From: Roseburia hominis | GTDB lineage: Bacteria > Bacillota > Clostridia > Lachnospirales > Lachnospiraceae | Direction: 5' to 3' | Length of the DNA stretch: 64,000 nt | Assembly (NCBI GenBank): GCA_021771815.1 | Contig: JAETOE010000012.1 | Span: 1-64,000, forward strand | Shown here: positions 1-9,050 of the stretch, in pieces | Numbering within the stretch: position 1 is the first letter of the stretch | How the letters are laid out: each line of letters starts with the position of its first letter | Program-made: the position numbers and the translations under genes | The notes under the pieces: model-generated | Seen by the model: the letters and a program-made list of their open reading frames with translations, nothing else | Told to the model about the DNA's origin: nothing | Database searches by the model: none

Positions 1-7
1 TCTACAG

Positions 8-1213
8 TCATCCCGATGAGAGTCTGCGGCAAGTGCCGATACCGCACGATCGGAGAGATGTTATTGCCGAAATCAAAATGCGGTTTGCCCCTCCCACAAT
101 GTGCCGTCTGACACTACCGCCACGGTTAGCGTACAGACAGCCCAAAAGCAATACAAGCGGAAACAGTCTCCATTTCATCTCCTTGCGGTACAGCGCAGAC
201 AAAACACGGATGCATTGCAGCAAAATGAGCGGCACGAACGGAATCAGGATCTTGCCGCGCGTATATAATGTTCCGTTTAAGAGCCACGCGAACATTCCGC
301 AGGACGACAATGCCAGAAAGAAAAGGCTGTCTGCCCGCAGTCCTTTCTTTGCAATGCCCAAAAGCAACAGATACAGGCACAGTACAGTAAGTCCCATTCC
401 ATAAGGGCTGTACAAAAAGAACGTCATTTTGGGCAAAAACAGGGGAACCGTGTCTGCGGCAGTCGTTGCTCTCCGGTTCAATAGAATCGCAAGAAACGTC
501 GGCAAAAACAGTACTGCCGTCATTCCTACTGATACTGCGGCGCAGGAAATATAATGCTTTAAAAATTTTCTCCCCTCGGTGCGGTACCAGTACCAACCTA
601 TCGCAGCAAGCACTGCAATGGCGTAATAAAAGCTGTTGCAATAGACCAGCACCAGAAAGAGTATCGTCCGGCAATACCATTTCTTACGGATGGAAATAAA
701 CGCCGCAAGAAGAAACGGCATATAGTTGATGAACATGACCTGTCTGTGCGTGTGGAAAAAACAGCCTGCGCACAAAAAGAGAACGCTTCCAAAGAATGCC
801 AGACGCTCACTCTTAGTCTCCATGCGAAGCCACACAAAGCACAGAAGTACCGAGGCCAGATAGCCGCAAAGCATGTATGTAATCAGAATCCAGACCATCG
901 GAACAGCGGGAAACAGGCAGCCAATCAGAATATCCGGCCGCAGATAACCGTAATAAGAAAAATTAAATCCGTTGCTCCCGCCGCCCAGCAACAAAAACGA
1001 AGGAAGAAGCGTTTTCTGATCGATACAGGCATTTCGTATCGTCTCAGCAAGCGCCACGTGCTGTGACAGCCAGTCCACTGTAGAGCCGTAGACGCATCCG
1101 CGTGGAAGCTGACAGGCGATCATTATCACAAACAATCCTGTGAGTATCAGCATCGGCTTACAATAAGCGCCTTTATTTCTTTTATAATCACTCTTTTCAT
1201 CCCTGCCGTTCAT
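8..1213 (-). CDS. YfhO-like polytopic membrane protein, possibly truncated
   Basis: The 401-residue product has about ten hydrophobic segments, starting near residues 17-37 and continuing to about 362. The first external loop carries Gly/Asn/Tyr-rich sequence (SNGFNFSYYGYLRPD), as in the YfhO family of GT-C-like membrane proteins that handle lipid-linked sugars or teichoic acid modification. The start at 1213 is supported by AAGGAG nine bases upstream. YfhO proteins are usually about twice this length, and this one ends in a Ser/Arg/Cys-rich tail unlike the rest. A second leftward frame is open from about position 100 to the edge, so a frameshift near there is possible. It is divergent from the two-component system at 1489. 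The substrate is unknown and the family call is moderate. Confidence 0.55.
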   Translation of the reverse strand: MNGRDEKSDYKRNKGAYCKPMLILTGLFVIMIACQLPRGCVYGSTVDWLSQHVALAETIRNACIDQKTLLPSFLLLGGGSNGFNFSYYGYLRPDILIGCLFPAVPMVWILITYMLCGYLASVLLCFVWLRMETKSERLAFFGSVLFLCAGCFFHTHRQVMFINYMPFLLAAFISIRKKWYCRTILFLVLVYCNSFYYAIAVLAAIGWYWYRTEGRKFLKHYISCAAVSVGMTAVLFLPTFLAILLNRRATTAADTVPLFLPKMTFFLYSPYGMGLTVLCLYLLLLGIAKKGLRADSLFFLALSSCGMFAWLLNGTLYTRGKILIPFVPLILLQCIRVLSALYRKEMKWRLFPLVLLLGCLYANRGGSVRRHIVGGANRILISAITSLRSCGIGTCRRLSSG

Positions 1214-1302
1214 TTTTACAATCTCCTTCTTTCAGACGTAATATAGAAAGAATTTCATGGACACGATCCACGTTCTTTTTAAAGAGATTGTAAAGAGTAC
1301 TT

Positions 1303-1331
1303 CTTAAATCTTCCCTTAACCTGTTGCTTAA
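1303..1331 (+). promoter_or_regulatory. Three CTTAA boxes at 12-bp spacing, candidate response-regulator site
   Basis: CTTAA occurs at 1303-1307, 1315-1319 and 1327-1331, exactly 12 bp apart, with a fourth at 1357. They lie upstream of a TATAAT at 1400-1405 that has no good -35 hexamer. This is what is expected of a promoter activated by an OmpR-type regulator, here probably the gene that follows. The link is inference from spacing and position. Confidence 0.35.
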
Positions 1332-1399
1332 GTTTGGATAATAAATCTAAAGAATCCTTAAGATTGCAAAATTTCACTGCCTCTGACACGACTTTCATG

Positions 1400-1405
1400 T
1401 ATAAT
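1400..1405 (+). promoter_or_regulatory. Candidate -10 of the two-component operon
   Basis: A perfect TATAAT lies 84 bases before the response regulator start. No recognisable -35 lies 16-18 bp upstream, which suggests activator dependence. Confidence 0.4.
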
Positions 1406-1488
1406 AATACTGCCGGAAGCTGCCGCGGCATTTCTCCACAGAAATCGTCAGCCCGGCATATAACGCTATAACGATAAGGATTATGATA

Positions 1489-2202
1489 ATGGAAACGACA
1501 AAGATTTTAGTCGCGGATGACAACCCTGAAATCCGTGAAATCATCCGCATTCTGCTCTCCGGCGAGGGCTATGACATCACGGAGGCATCTGACGGAAAAA
1601 GCGCTGTGGAACTGACCCGCGACGCGGACTTTGATCTTGTGATTTTGGATATTATGATGCCGGGACAAAACGGTTATCAGGCATGCGTCGAGATTCGGGA
1701 ACACTCCAATGTGCCGATTTTGTTTCTGACGGCAAAATCACAGGAAAGCGACAAAACACTCGGATTTTCCAGCGGCGGCGACGATTATCTCACCAAGCCG
1801 TTTTCTTACAGCGAGCTTGTCGGCCGTGTCAAAGCGCTGCTCAGACGCTATCAGATCTATCGCGGAAAACCACAGACACAGGAAGCGCAGACAGCAGAGA
1901 CGAACGAGATTACCTGCCGCAATCTGACGCTTCGCCCTGCGTCGCGCGAGGTATATAAGGACGATCAGCCGTTAGACCTGACCGATACCGAATACGACAT
2001 TTTACTTCTGCTCATCACACACCGTGGGCAGATTTTCTCGGCAGAACACCTCTATGAGTCTGTCTGGAACGATGTTTACTACTATGGCGCGAATAATACC
2101 ATTATGGTTCATATCCGCAATTTGCGCCGCAAGCTTGAGGAGGATCCGGCAAATCCTACATTGATCAAGACCATCTGGGGAAAGGGGTATCGCTGTGATT
2201 AA
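1489..2202 (+). CDS. OmpR-family response regulator
   Basis: The 237-residue product has a receiver domain (about 1-118) with the acidic pair DD near residue 10, phospho-acceptor Asp54 in VILDIMMPG, Thr/Ser in LFLTAKS and Lys103 in LTKPF. A winged-helix DNA-binding domain follows (about 138-237), ending IKTIWGKGYRCD. I chose the second ATG (1489) because AAGGA lies 8 bases before it; the ATG at 1483 has almost no spacer. The downstream sensor kinase overlaps by 8 bp, so the two are translationally coupled. The receiver resembles VanR-type regulators. The regulated genes are not evident, but the divergent membrane protein and the operon itself are candidates. Confidence 0.93.
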   Translation: METTKILVADDNPEIREIIRILLSGEGYDITEASDGKSAVELTRDADFDLVILDIMMPGQNGYQACVEIREHSNVPILFLTAKSQESDKTLGFSSGGDDYLTKPFSYSELVGRVKALLRRYQIYRGKPQTQEAQTAETNEITCRNLTLRPASREVYKDDQPLDLTDTEYDILLLLITHRGQIFSAEHLYESVWNDVYYYGANNTIMVHIRNLRRKLEEDPANPTLIKTIWGKGYRCD

Positions 2203-3589
2203 ACGCATCCGCTCACTGAAATTCCGCATAAAGCTTCTGCTTCTGCTCGTTTTTTCTTTAGCAGTCAGCATCTTTGTGTGTTATTTTCTGATAATAAATA
2301 TCAATTCTGCCTGGCAGTCGGTTCAGAAGCTGCCCGGTTTTTTCCATTTTGACGAAGAGACATTTGTGAGCGAATTGCGCGGGCTGGCAGCAAACTACAG
2401 CGTTCCCGCATATGACAGTGGCAAGAATCATTCCGAACAGATGGAAGGCTTCTTCGCAACTGTGGACGACTATACGGGAGTCTATGTCTACGGCACCGAT
2501 GACGGACTGTACCGGGCAAGCTGTTATCCCAAGGTCTTCGATGTCCTTGGCAGCAACTCGCTCCTCGACTGGGGCACATCCATAACAGATATCTATAATC
2601 ACAATACGTACGAAAAACATAACTATGAGATTGTATTTCAAAATGGTATCTACGACGTCTACATTCAGAATTACCGCAACACGCTCTTCGTCTATCCCTA
2701 TCTCATTTTCTGTATGCTTTGCAGCGTTGCCCTGTTTCTCTTTATCGCCCTGGGATATATCGGCAGGCGGATGAAACAGATTCTCTGCTTAAAAGACGAA
2801 ATTCTTCTCATGGCAGGAGGCGATCTGTCACACCCCATTTCCCCCTGCGGCTTCGACGAAATCGGCACGCTTGCAGAAGAACTTGACCATCTGCGCACAT
2901 CATTTGCAGAAACGATTGCCATGGAAGAGGAAAGCCGTAATGCCAATCAGGATCTCATCACTGCTATGTCGCATGATCTGCGGACGCCGCTCACCATTTT
3001 AAAGGGATATCTTGAAATACTGAAATTAAAGAGAAATGATCCTGCCCTCGCGGAGGAATATCTCGACCGCTGCATGAGGAAAGCCGATGACATCCGCGAA
3101 ATGACAGATAAAATGTTTGAATACGCACTTGTATTTGAGGATAAAGAGGAGCCTGCCCTAAGCGATCTGCCGACTGGCATTGTGTTTTCCTGTCTGCGGG
3201 AAAACATGGACTTTCTCTCGCTCACCGGATTCACCATAGAATATACCCCGGATTTCACAGAATCATCTTCCGCAGAACTATTTTCTGTGGAATCCGGTAT
3301 TCTTCTCGCTGATGCGACAATGTTAAAGCGGATTTTTAACAATCTGTTCTCCAACATCCTAAAGTATGGGGATAAGGCAAAGCCTGTAACCGTCTCCTGC
3401 CGTCCGGTGAAGGGGGAAATTGGCATCTCGCTGCAAAATGCCATAAAATCCGACAGATCACAAATTGCAAGCAACAAGATCGGACTGCGCAGCACTGCCA
3501 AAATGGTCGAACTGCACCATGGAAGTTTTTCTTCCGCAAAAAAGGGAGACTCCTTTACGGTAGAAATTGTACTTCCGCTTAAGGCTTAG
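2195..3589 (+). CDS. Sensor histidine kinase, partner of the preceding regulator
   Basis: The gene starts at GTG 2195, inside the regulator gene, with AGGGG just upstream. Membrane segments lie at about 14-34 and 164-188 and enclose an external domain of about 130 residues. A HAMP-like region follows, then the phosphorylation helix with His260 in MSHDLRTPL. The ATPase domain has an N box (NNLFSNILKYG). The usual DxGxG G1 box is not recognisable; the region reads LQNAIKSDRSQIASNKIGLRS, with only the later G-L segment kept. Such reduced G1 boxes occur in some Firmicute kinases, so activity is still likely. The signal is unknown. Confidence 0.9.
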   Translation: MIKRIRSLKFRIKLLLLLVFSLAVSIFVCYFLIININSAWQSVQKLPGFFHFDEETFVSELRGLAANYSVPAYDSGKNHSEQMEGFFATVDDYTGVYVYGTDDGLYRASCYPKVFDVLGSNSLLDWGTSITDIYNHNTYEKHNYEIVFQNGIYDVYIQNYRNTLFVYPYLIFCMLCSVALFLFIALGYIGRRMKQILCLKDEILLMAGGDLSHPISPCGFDEIGTLAEELDHLRTSFAETIAMEEESRNANQDLITAMSHDLRTPLTILKGYLEILKLKRNDPALAEEYLDRCMRKADDIREMTDKMFEYALVFEDKEEPALSDLPTGIVFSCLRENMDFLSLTGFTIEYTPDFTESSSAELFSVESGILLADATMLKRIFNNLFSNILKYGDKAKPVTVSCRPVKGEIGISLQNAIKSDRSQIASNKIGLRSTAKMVELHHGSFSSAKKGDSFTVEIVLPLKA

Positions 3590-3603
3590 GTGAAGCTTTA
3601 AGC
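3577..3603. terminator. Hairpin spanning two convergent stop codons
   Basis: GCTTAAGGCTT (3577-3587) pairs with AAGCTTTAAGC (3593-3603) over 11 bp with one wobble and a 5-base loop. The hairpin contains the kinase stop (3587-3589) and the RNase G stop (3598-3600). There is no T-run after it, so its terminator function is uncertain. Confidence 0.4.
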
Positions 3604-4863
3604 TATGGGATGTTGATTCGATGAACCAATCACTTCCCGCAGTGATTTTCTGACCTTCTTGCGCGTCACTTCGACCAGCCCCAGCTTTGTCATATCGACC
3701 AGCTGCGTTGGCACGGGATCGTTTCTCAATGCCGCGCGAAAGTACGACAACAGCTCCGCGTTGGCTTCCTTAGACTTTAAGTTCATAAAATCCACAACAA
3801 TGATACCGGACAGGTTGCGAAGTCGAAGCTGTCTTGCGATCTCCGCCGCCGCCTCCTTGTTGACACGAAGAAAATTCTCCGAAACCTCTTTCTTTGCCAC
3901 ATTTTTGCCTGTATTCACGTCGATGACGGTCATTGCCTCCGTCGGCTGGATGATAAGGTAAGCGCCCGATTTCAGCCATACGCGCTCGCTTATGGCGCCA
4001 CTAAGCTGTGCGCCCACACTGTAGAGCGCGGATAAGGTAATCCCCGGATCGTCATGATAACGGAGGACAACGCCCGTTCCTGCGGTAATCTCCTTCACTA
4101 AAACAGGTACGCTCCCCTTCGTCGTCAATTCTTCCCTGTCGACCCCATATGCCGCGCAGATTTCCTCGAAAATCGCGCGGTCATCCGTCACGATTTCTTC
4201 CAGCTCCTCTTCCCTTAAGTCCTTTATGTGCTTTAAATACTCCGGCGGTTCCTGATACAATAGACTGTAGCAGGTCTTAAACTGCGCTGATTCCGTGAGG
4301 CTCTTATAACGTGCTTCAAGCTCATCAAGTTCCTTAAGAACCTCTTCATCCGATGCATTCGCGGCATTGGTACGGACGATGATGCCGTAATCGCGATCCT
4401 CTGCCGAAAGCAGTTCTTTAAAACGCTCCCGCGTATTCTTCGGCAGTTTTGAGGAAACGCCGATCCTTTTATTTCCGGTCGTAAGAACGACATATTTTCC
4501 GCTGAAATTTAAATTTGTCGTGACGGCGGGCTCCTTCGTCTTTAACGCTTCACGCTCCACCTGCACCAAAAGTTCATCTCCCTGCACAAGAGCTTTTTTT
4601 TCGGAAAGCTTCTTCGTGAAAACGGGATTTTTCAGCTCGGTAAGCGGGAGGTAACAGCGCTGCTCCGGCGTAATCTTCACAAACGCCGCGTTCAGGTTCG
4701 TCACCACATTTTCTACTTTTCCGATATAGATATTTCCAAGAAGCGAGGATTCGCCGCCCGGCACAGGCGTGACCTCAAGCATCTGTTTTTTTTCATTATA
4801 AAGGGCAGAAATAAGATATTCCTGCCCTCTGATAAATTCCTTGGTAACAATGTAACGATTCAT
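3598..4863 (-). CDS. rng: Ribonuclease G/E family endoribonuclease, short form
   Basis: The 421-residue product has an S1-like RNA-binding domain (about 30-120, GNIYIGKVENVVTNLNAAFV). The RNase E/G catalytic core has the two metal-binding Asp regions in MTVIDVNTGKN and IVVDFMNLKS. The start MNRYIVTKEF at 4863 is chosen because AGGGGG lies about 8 bases upstream; an earlier in-frame ATG has none. The protein stops soon after VEVTRKKVRKSL, so it lacks the CPxC Zn-link and the C-terminal dimerisation segment of proteobacterial RNase G. It is last in a leftward cluster behind the TIGR03936 and TIGR03960 genes, a common clostridial arrangement. The rplU and rpmA genes that often follow are absent; a convergent kinase is there instead. 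Confidence 0.9.
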   Translation of the reverse strand: MNRYIVTKEFIRGQEYLISALYNEKKQMLEVTPVPGGESSLLGNIYIGKVENVVTNLNAAFVKITPEQRCYLPLTELKNPVFTKKLSEKKALVQGDELLVQVEREALKTKEPAVTTNLNFSGKYVVLTTGNKRIGVSSKLPKNTRERFKELLSAEDRDYGIIVRTNAANASDEEVLKELDELEARYKSLTESAQFKTCYSLLYQEPPEYLKHIKDLREEELEEIVTDDRAIFEEICAAYGVDREELTTKGSVPVLVKEITAGTGVVLRYHDDPGITLSALYSVGAQLSGAISERVWLKSGAYLIIQPTEAMTVIDVNTGKNVAKKEVSENFLRVNKEAAAEIARQLRLRNLSGIIVVDFMNLKSKEANAELLSYFRAALRNDPVPTQLVDMTKLGLVEVTRKKVRKSLREVIGSSNQHPIA

Positions 4864-4936
4864 ATATGCCCCCTGTCGTTGGCTCAATTCACACCGTCTT
4901 TCTTATCTGCGCCGAGCCTTCAATCGCATATCAGCT

Positions 4937-5668
4937 TCAGCCAATCGGCGTTCCCATGCTTCCGAGGGAGACATAGCCGCCGTTCACCGCCGCATAGACA
5001 TCCCTTCTGTGAATCTGGATGGCATTCGGCTCATAGGAGAGTCCCATCGAGCCAAACAGCGCCTCTACGACCATCTCCGGCTTCACATTGTCCGTGCTTC
5101 CTGTGGACACCATCAGATAGAAAGACGGAACGACCGCGCCGTCCTCACTCTTTCGCTCTTCTACGCCAAACTCATACACAAGCTGCTTTAAGTCCATGAC
5201 CTTCTCACTCTTCTTCGTCTGCTTGGTGACAAGCACCTCCTTTGGAGTCACGAAAAAATCAAGAAGTCCCTGCCCAAATGTCTCCAGTGACACAGGCGGC
5301 TCGTACCCCTCCTTAAAGTAAAGGTCATAATCAGCCGCCGCCACAATCGACATCGCTGTCTTTGCATTGTCGGGAAGCTTCACGTACTCCGAACACTCCA
5401 CGCCCTCTACCATCGTCTCATTTAACGCACGCAGCGATTCCTCTGAGGAACGCGTGCTGTGCACCTCGATATCCAGATATTCTCCGTCACTCGTAATACC
5501 AACGCCGAGCGGCGCCGCAAACGACATGATCTGGTGCGGGGAAAAGCCCTCAGAATAGCAGATATCGATCTCCGCCCGCCGCATTGCTTTCTGGAAATAG
5601 CGCATGATGTCGAGATGTCCGATGAACTTCATCACACCGTATTTTCGAAAACGGATTCTAATTTTCAT
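4937..5668 (-). CDS. TIGR03936 (DUF2344) radical SAM-associated protein
   Basis: The 243-residue product begins MKIRIRFRKYGVMKFIGHLD, typical of DUF2344 proteins. These are found fused to, or just after, the TIGR03960 radical SAM protein and next to RNase G. Internal landmarks are YSEGFSPHQ and PLGVGITSDGEYLDIEV. The start at 5668 has GGAGGAGGTG six bases upstream, and it overlaps the TIGR03960 stop by 11 bp, so coupled translation is likely. The biochemical role of the family is unknown; the constant pairing suggests a shared tRNA or rRNA modification task, which is inference. Confidence 0.85.
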   Translation of the reverse strand: MKIRIRFRKYGVMKFIGHLDIMRYFQKAMRRAEIDICYSEGFSPHQIMSFAAPLGVGITSDGEYLDIEVHSTRSSEESLRALNETMVEGVECSEYVKLPDNAKTAMSIVAAADYDLYFKEGYEPPVSLETFGQGLLDFFVTPKEVLVTKQTKKSEKVMDLKQLVYEFGVEERKSEDGAVVPSFYLMVSTGSTDNVKPEMVVEALFGSMGLSYEPNAIQIHRRDVYAAVNGGYVSLGSMGTPIG

Positions 5669-7520
5669 AGCAGACACCTCCTCCAAACTTGCGCACACCG
5701 CAGCCTGCGCACCGCATTCTGCAGTTCGGCGTTACCGTCTGTGCCATGGCGTTATTCCACTCGCGCTTTAAAAATTCCTTGGAAACGCCCGTGTCAATGA
5801 AATCCCACGGGAAAATCTCGTCCAAAGAACGCTCCCGCATGGTGTAGAAATCCGGGTCGATGCCGCACTCTGAAAACGCGTCAAGCCACCTCTGATAATC
5901 AAAAAACTCCGACCACGCGTCAAAGATACCGCCTTTCTCGTACACCTTTAAGATAGCCTGTCCCACTTTCCGGTCGCCGCGTGCGAGCACGCCCTCGAGC
6001 ACCGTTACATCAGCCTCGTGCCAGTTATACTTGATGCTCTTGCGGTTAAGCTGCTCCTTGACTGTATCGTTTACGACCTTCGCGCGCCCGATATAATCCT
6101 CGGGCGGGTACATTCTCGCCCACTGGAACGGCGTGAACGGCTTCGGCACAAAGAACGACGTGCTGATCGTAATCTGACATTTCCCGTTCCGTTTCTCCTT
6201 GGGAACGGTATCGTAATAGCGCGCCGCGGTCTCGTTCGCAAGCTCCGCAATTGCCTGCATATCCTCCTCGGTCTCGGTCGGAAGCCCTAACATAAAGTAG
6301 AACTTTACCTTATTCCAACCGCCCGCAAACGCCATCTGCGCGCCGTTCAAGATGATCTCCTCGGTCAGGCCCTTATTGATGACGTCCCGAAGCCTCTGCG
6401 ATCCGGCCTCCGGCGCGAACGTTAAGCTGCTCTTTTTAACGTCCTGCACCTTACTCATGACATCGAGAGAAAACGCATCAATACGCAGCGAAGGAAGCGA
6501 AATATTTACATGCTTTTTGCGGCACTCCTCAATCAAAAATTCCACCAGTTCTTCCAACCGGCTGTAATCGGAAGAACTTAACGAGCTTAAAGAAATCTCT
6601 TCATGTCCGGTTGACTTTAACATCTGCACGGCGAGTGTTTTCAACCGCTCTACGTCCTTCTCGCGCACCGGACGGTAGACCATGCCCGCCTGGCAGAAAC
6701 GGCAGCCGCGGATACAGCCGCGCTGGATTTCTAAGACCACGCGGTCCTGCGTCGCCTTGATGAACGGAACGACGGGCTTCTCCGGGTAGACCGCTTCCGT
6801 CATATCCAATACAAGCTGTTTGGTGACGGTCGCCGAAATATCCTCCGCGATCGGGGCAAAGTTCGCGATCGTGCCGTCCTCGTGATAGGTCGTCTCATAG
6901 AGCGAAGGCACATACATGCCCGGAATCTTCGACGCTTCGCGCAGAAATTCCGCCCGGCTCCTTCCCTCCGCCCGCATCTTCTTATACAGATCGAGCAGCG
7001 CATCGTACGAAATCTCGCCCTCGCCCAGATAAAAGATGTCAAAAAAGTCTGCGATCGGTTCCGGGTTATAAGTACACGGACCTCCGCCGATAACGATCGG
7101 CACGTCCTCCCCGCGCTCTGCGGCAAGCAGCGGAATCTGACTTAGATCCAGAATCTGTAAGATATTCGTATAGCACATTTCATATTGAATCGTAATGCCG
7201 AGGAAATCCATGTCCTTGATCGGCTCCTGCGACTCCAGTGCGAACAGTGGAATGTTCTGCTCCTTCATGATCGCATGAAGATCGGGCCACGGCGAATAGA
7301 CCCGTTCACACCAGACATCCTGCCTTTTATTGAACATATCGTACAAAATCTGGATGCCAAGATGCGACATGCCGATTTCATATACATCCGGGAAGCACAT
7401 CACAAAACGTACTGCAACCTCGTTTTTATTCTTCTTTACGCTGTTGAGTTCATTTCCGATATAGCGCGCCGGCTTATCAATTTTCATCAGTATTTCATCG
7501 GATAAAGCTAATTTTGTCAT
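5658..7520 (-). CDS. TIGR03960 B12-binding/radical SAM protein
   Basis: The 620-residue product has an N-terminal B12-binding-like part (about 30-190, with FPDVYEIGMSHLGIQILYD). The radical SAM core has the Cx3Cx2C cluster motif in RGCIRGCRFCQAGM near residue 275. The C-terminal end is cysteine-rich (NCRMRCAGCGVRKFGGGVC). Length and order fit TIGR03960. It overlaps the small upstream gene by 4 bp and the DUF2344 gene by 11 bp. The substrate is not known. The Cys-rich tail could hold a second metal centre. Confidence 0.88.
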   Translation of the reverse strand: MTKLALSDEILMKIDKPARYIGNELNSVKKNKNEVAVRFVMCFPDVYEIGMSHLGIQILYDMFNKRQDVWCERVYSPWPDLHAIMKEQNIPLFALESQEPIKDMDFLGITIQYEMCYTNILQILDLSQIPLLAAERGEDVPIVIGGGPCTYNPEPIADFFDIFYLGEGEISYDALLDLYKKMRAEGRSRAEFLREASKIPGMYVPSLYETTYHEDGTIANFAPIAEDISATVTKQLVLDMTEAVYPEKPVVPFIKATQDRVVLEIQRGCIRGCRFCQAGMVYRPVREKDVERLKTLAVQMLKSTGHEEISLSSLSSSDYSRLEELVEFLIEECRKKHVNISLPSLRIDAFSLDVMSKVQDVKKSSLTFAPEAGSQRLRDVINKGLTEEIILNGAQMAFAGGWNKVKFYFMLGLPTETEEDMQAIAELANETAARYYDTVPKEKRNGKCQITISTSFFVPKPFTPFQWARMYPPEDYIGRAKVVNDTVKEQLNRKSIKYNWHEADVTVLEGVLARGDRKVGQAILKVYEKGGIFDAWSEFFDYQRWLDAFSECGIDPDFYTMRERSLDEIFPWDFIDTGVSKEFLKREWNNAMAQTVTPNCRMRCAGCGVRKFGGGVCYEN

Positions 7521-7900
7521 TCCAGTATCCTTTCTTTGAGCACAGCATCATACTCCTGCAAGTTTGTATCATACCGATTATCCTCGATCATGTCAATCAT
7601 TTTCGCGGGCGTGATACCATACAGTTCCTTTCCGCTGCTCTGCCAGAAGAAAAAGAGAAGGAATAAAGAAACCGCCGCCAAAAACCGGACACGCATCCAC
7701 CGTCCGGTCCTCTCCGGCTGCCGCTCTTCCTGCTCCGTCAGCCGTCCCGTCAGCCGCTGCCATCTTATGTCCTCCTGTTCCCTGCCGTACCTTCCTCCTC
7801 CATGCATCTGCATTTCGCCAGCATCTTCCCCAAAAGAACTGCGAATCTGCGAAATATATTCTCTGCGCTCCCTCGCGTAATCTGTCATAACCACGTTCAC
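7517..7900 (-). CDS. Small single-pass membrane protein of unknown function
   Basis: The 127-residue product has a charged N-terminal half rich in Arg, Glu and Gln. A single hydrophobic helix follows at about 70-86 (RFLAAVSLFLLFFFWQSS), then a short outer tail ending DAVLKERILE. The start is taken as GTG 7900, with GGGGAA five bases before it; ATG 7888 is the alternative. Its stop overlaps the TIGR03960 start (ATGA), so it is the head of that operon. I recognise no family. Confidence 0.65.
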   Translation of the reverse strand: MNVVMTDYARERREYISQIRSSFGEDAGEMQMHGGGRYGREQEDIRWQRLTGRLTEQEERQPERTGRWMRVRFLAAVSLFLLFFFWQSSGKELYGITPAKMIDMIEDNRYDTNLQEYDAVLKERILE

Positions 7901-7949
7901 TGATTCCCCGCATACATTCTCTGTTTACTATATGATGTCCAGCCCGAAA

Positions 7950-9050
7950 TCATGTACGGGACTTGAGTTTCCCTGTGATCGAACGAAGCAATGACGCAAT
8001 TGCCGAGAGTCCCTTCCGTACCCACAAAATCAGCGTGTAATCTAAGATCACTGCCCCGGCAAAAGAACCGATAAACGTCAGTACTGCCATCAGAATACAG
8101 CCGCCCCAGACGCCGCCCATCAACACATCCACATGCAGCATCTGCTTGACGCCGAAATGCAGCACGCCCCAGTGAATCAGAAGAATCGAATAGCTGTATT
8201 TCCCAATCAGCCGAACCACTTTCGTTGTATGCACCTCCCCCGCTGCGATCCGCTTCACCAACACGAACTGCGCCGCAGCAAACAGCATCATCGTAGGCGC
8301 ATTGTTGTAGATATAATCGTCGTACCAGCCGAGGTTTGTTATGATATAGACGGTAATAAAAAAGGAAATGATTCCGCCCGCAAGCAGAATATTTTCCGCC
8401 CGCCGGCTGCTTCTTGCCGCAATGAAATATCCAAGTATAAAGACGCCGACAAACGTATCCACAATGCCGGAAAGATGTAAGTTTACACCAAACAGCGGCG
8501 TATAGGTGTCAAACGCGCACACAAGGAAAATCACAAGCATCACACCGTTCATAACCGTATCCGGGATATTCTGCATCAGATAACGCAGAAACGGTGTCAG
8601 CACATACAGCCAGATAATCACGTACACAAGCCAGAAATGCGGCGCTTCCACCGGGGGTCCGCTTATGATGCGCTTTAACATCAGTCCCCAATTTTGCGGG
8701 GCAAGCTGTCCGATGCCCTCCTTCGCACACACATACAGAATGTAATAGACCAGCATCGGAATCAGTACCTTCGAGAAACGGTGCGAAAAGAAATCCTGTA
8801 AACGTTCCCCTCTGACAGGAAGAAGCAGCGCCCCGCTGATCATCAAAAACATCAGATTGCTGGAAGAAAATATGAAATTAAATATCTCCAATACCTGAAA
8901 AAGCAGCGTTCCCGGCGCTGCATAAGTTCGCGCGACCGTTACGGTATGTCCGAAAATAACGAACACCGTAGCGGTCACGCGCAGATAATCTATATATGCC
9001 AGCCGCGGCGGTTTTACCGCTGCGACAGTTCCTGTGTGATGTCCTCCCAT
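7950..9050 (-). CDS. Acyltransferase 3 family membrane protein
   Basis: The 366-residue protein begins [22 protein letters not shown], the first helix of acyltransferase 3 (OafA/WecH-type) proteins with the conserved His. About ten membrane segments follow. Such enzymes O-acetylate surface sugars, peptidoglycan or lipids. The start at 9050 has AAAGGAG a few bases upstream, and both lie inside the 3' end of hisIE (37-bp overlap). It is therefore translated from the tail of the his transcript although no histidine role is likely. The acceptor is unknown. Confidence 0.85.
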   Translation of the reverse strand: MGGHHTGTVAAVKPPRLAYIDYLRVTATVFVIFGHTVTVARTYAAPGTLLFQVLEIFNFIFSSSNLMFLMISGALLLPVRGERLQDFFSHRFSKVLIPMLVYYILYVCAKEGIGQLAPQNWGLMLKRIISGPPVEAPHFWLVYVIIWLYVLTPFLRYLMQNIPDTVMNGVMLVIFLVCAFDTYTPLFGVNLHLSGIVDTFVGVFILGYFIAARSSRRAENILLAGGIISFFITVYIITNLGWYDDYIYNNAPTMMLFAAAQFVLVKRIAAGEVHTTKVVRLIGKYSYSILLIHWGVLHFGVKQMLHVDVLMGGVWGGCILMAVLTFIGSFAGAVILDYTLILWVRKGLSAIASLLRSITGKLKSRT

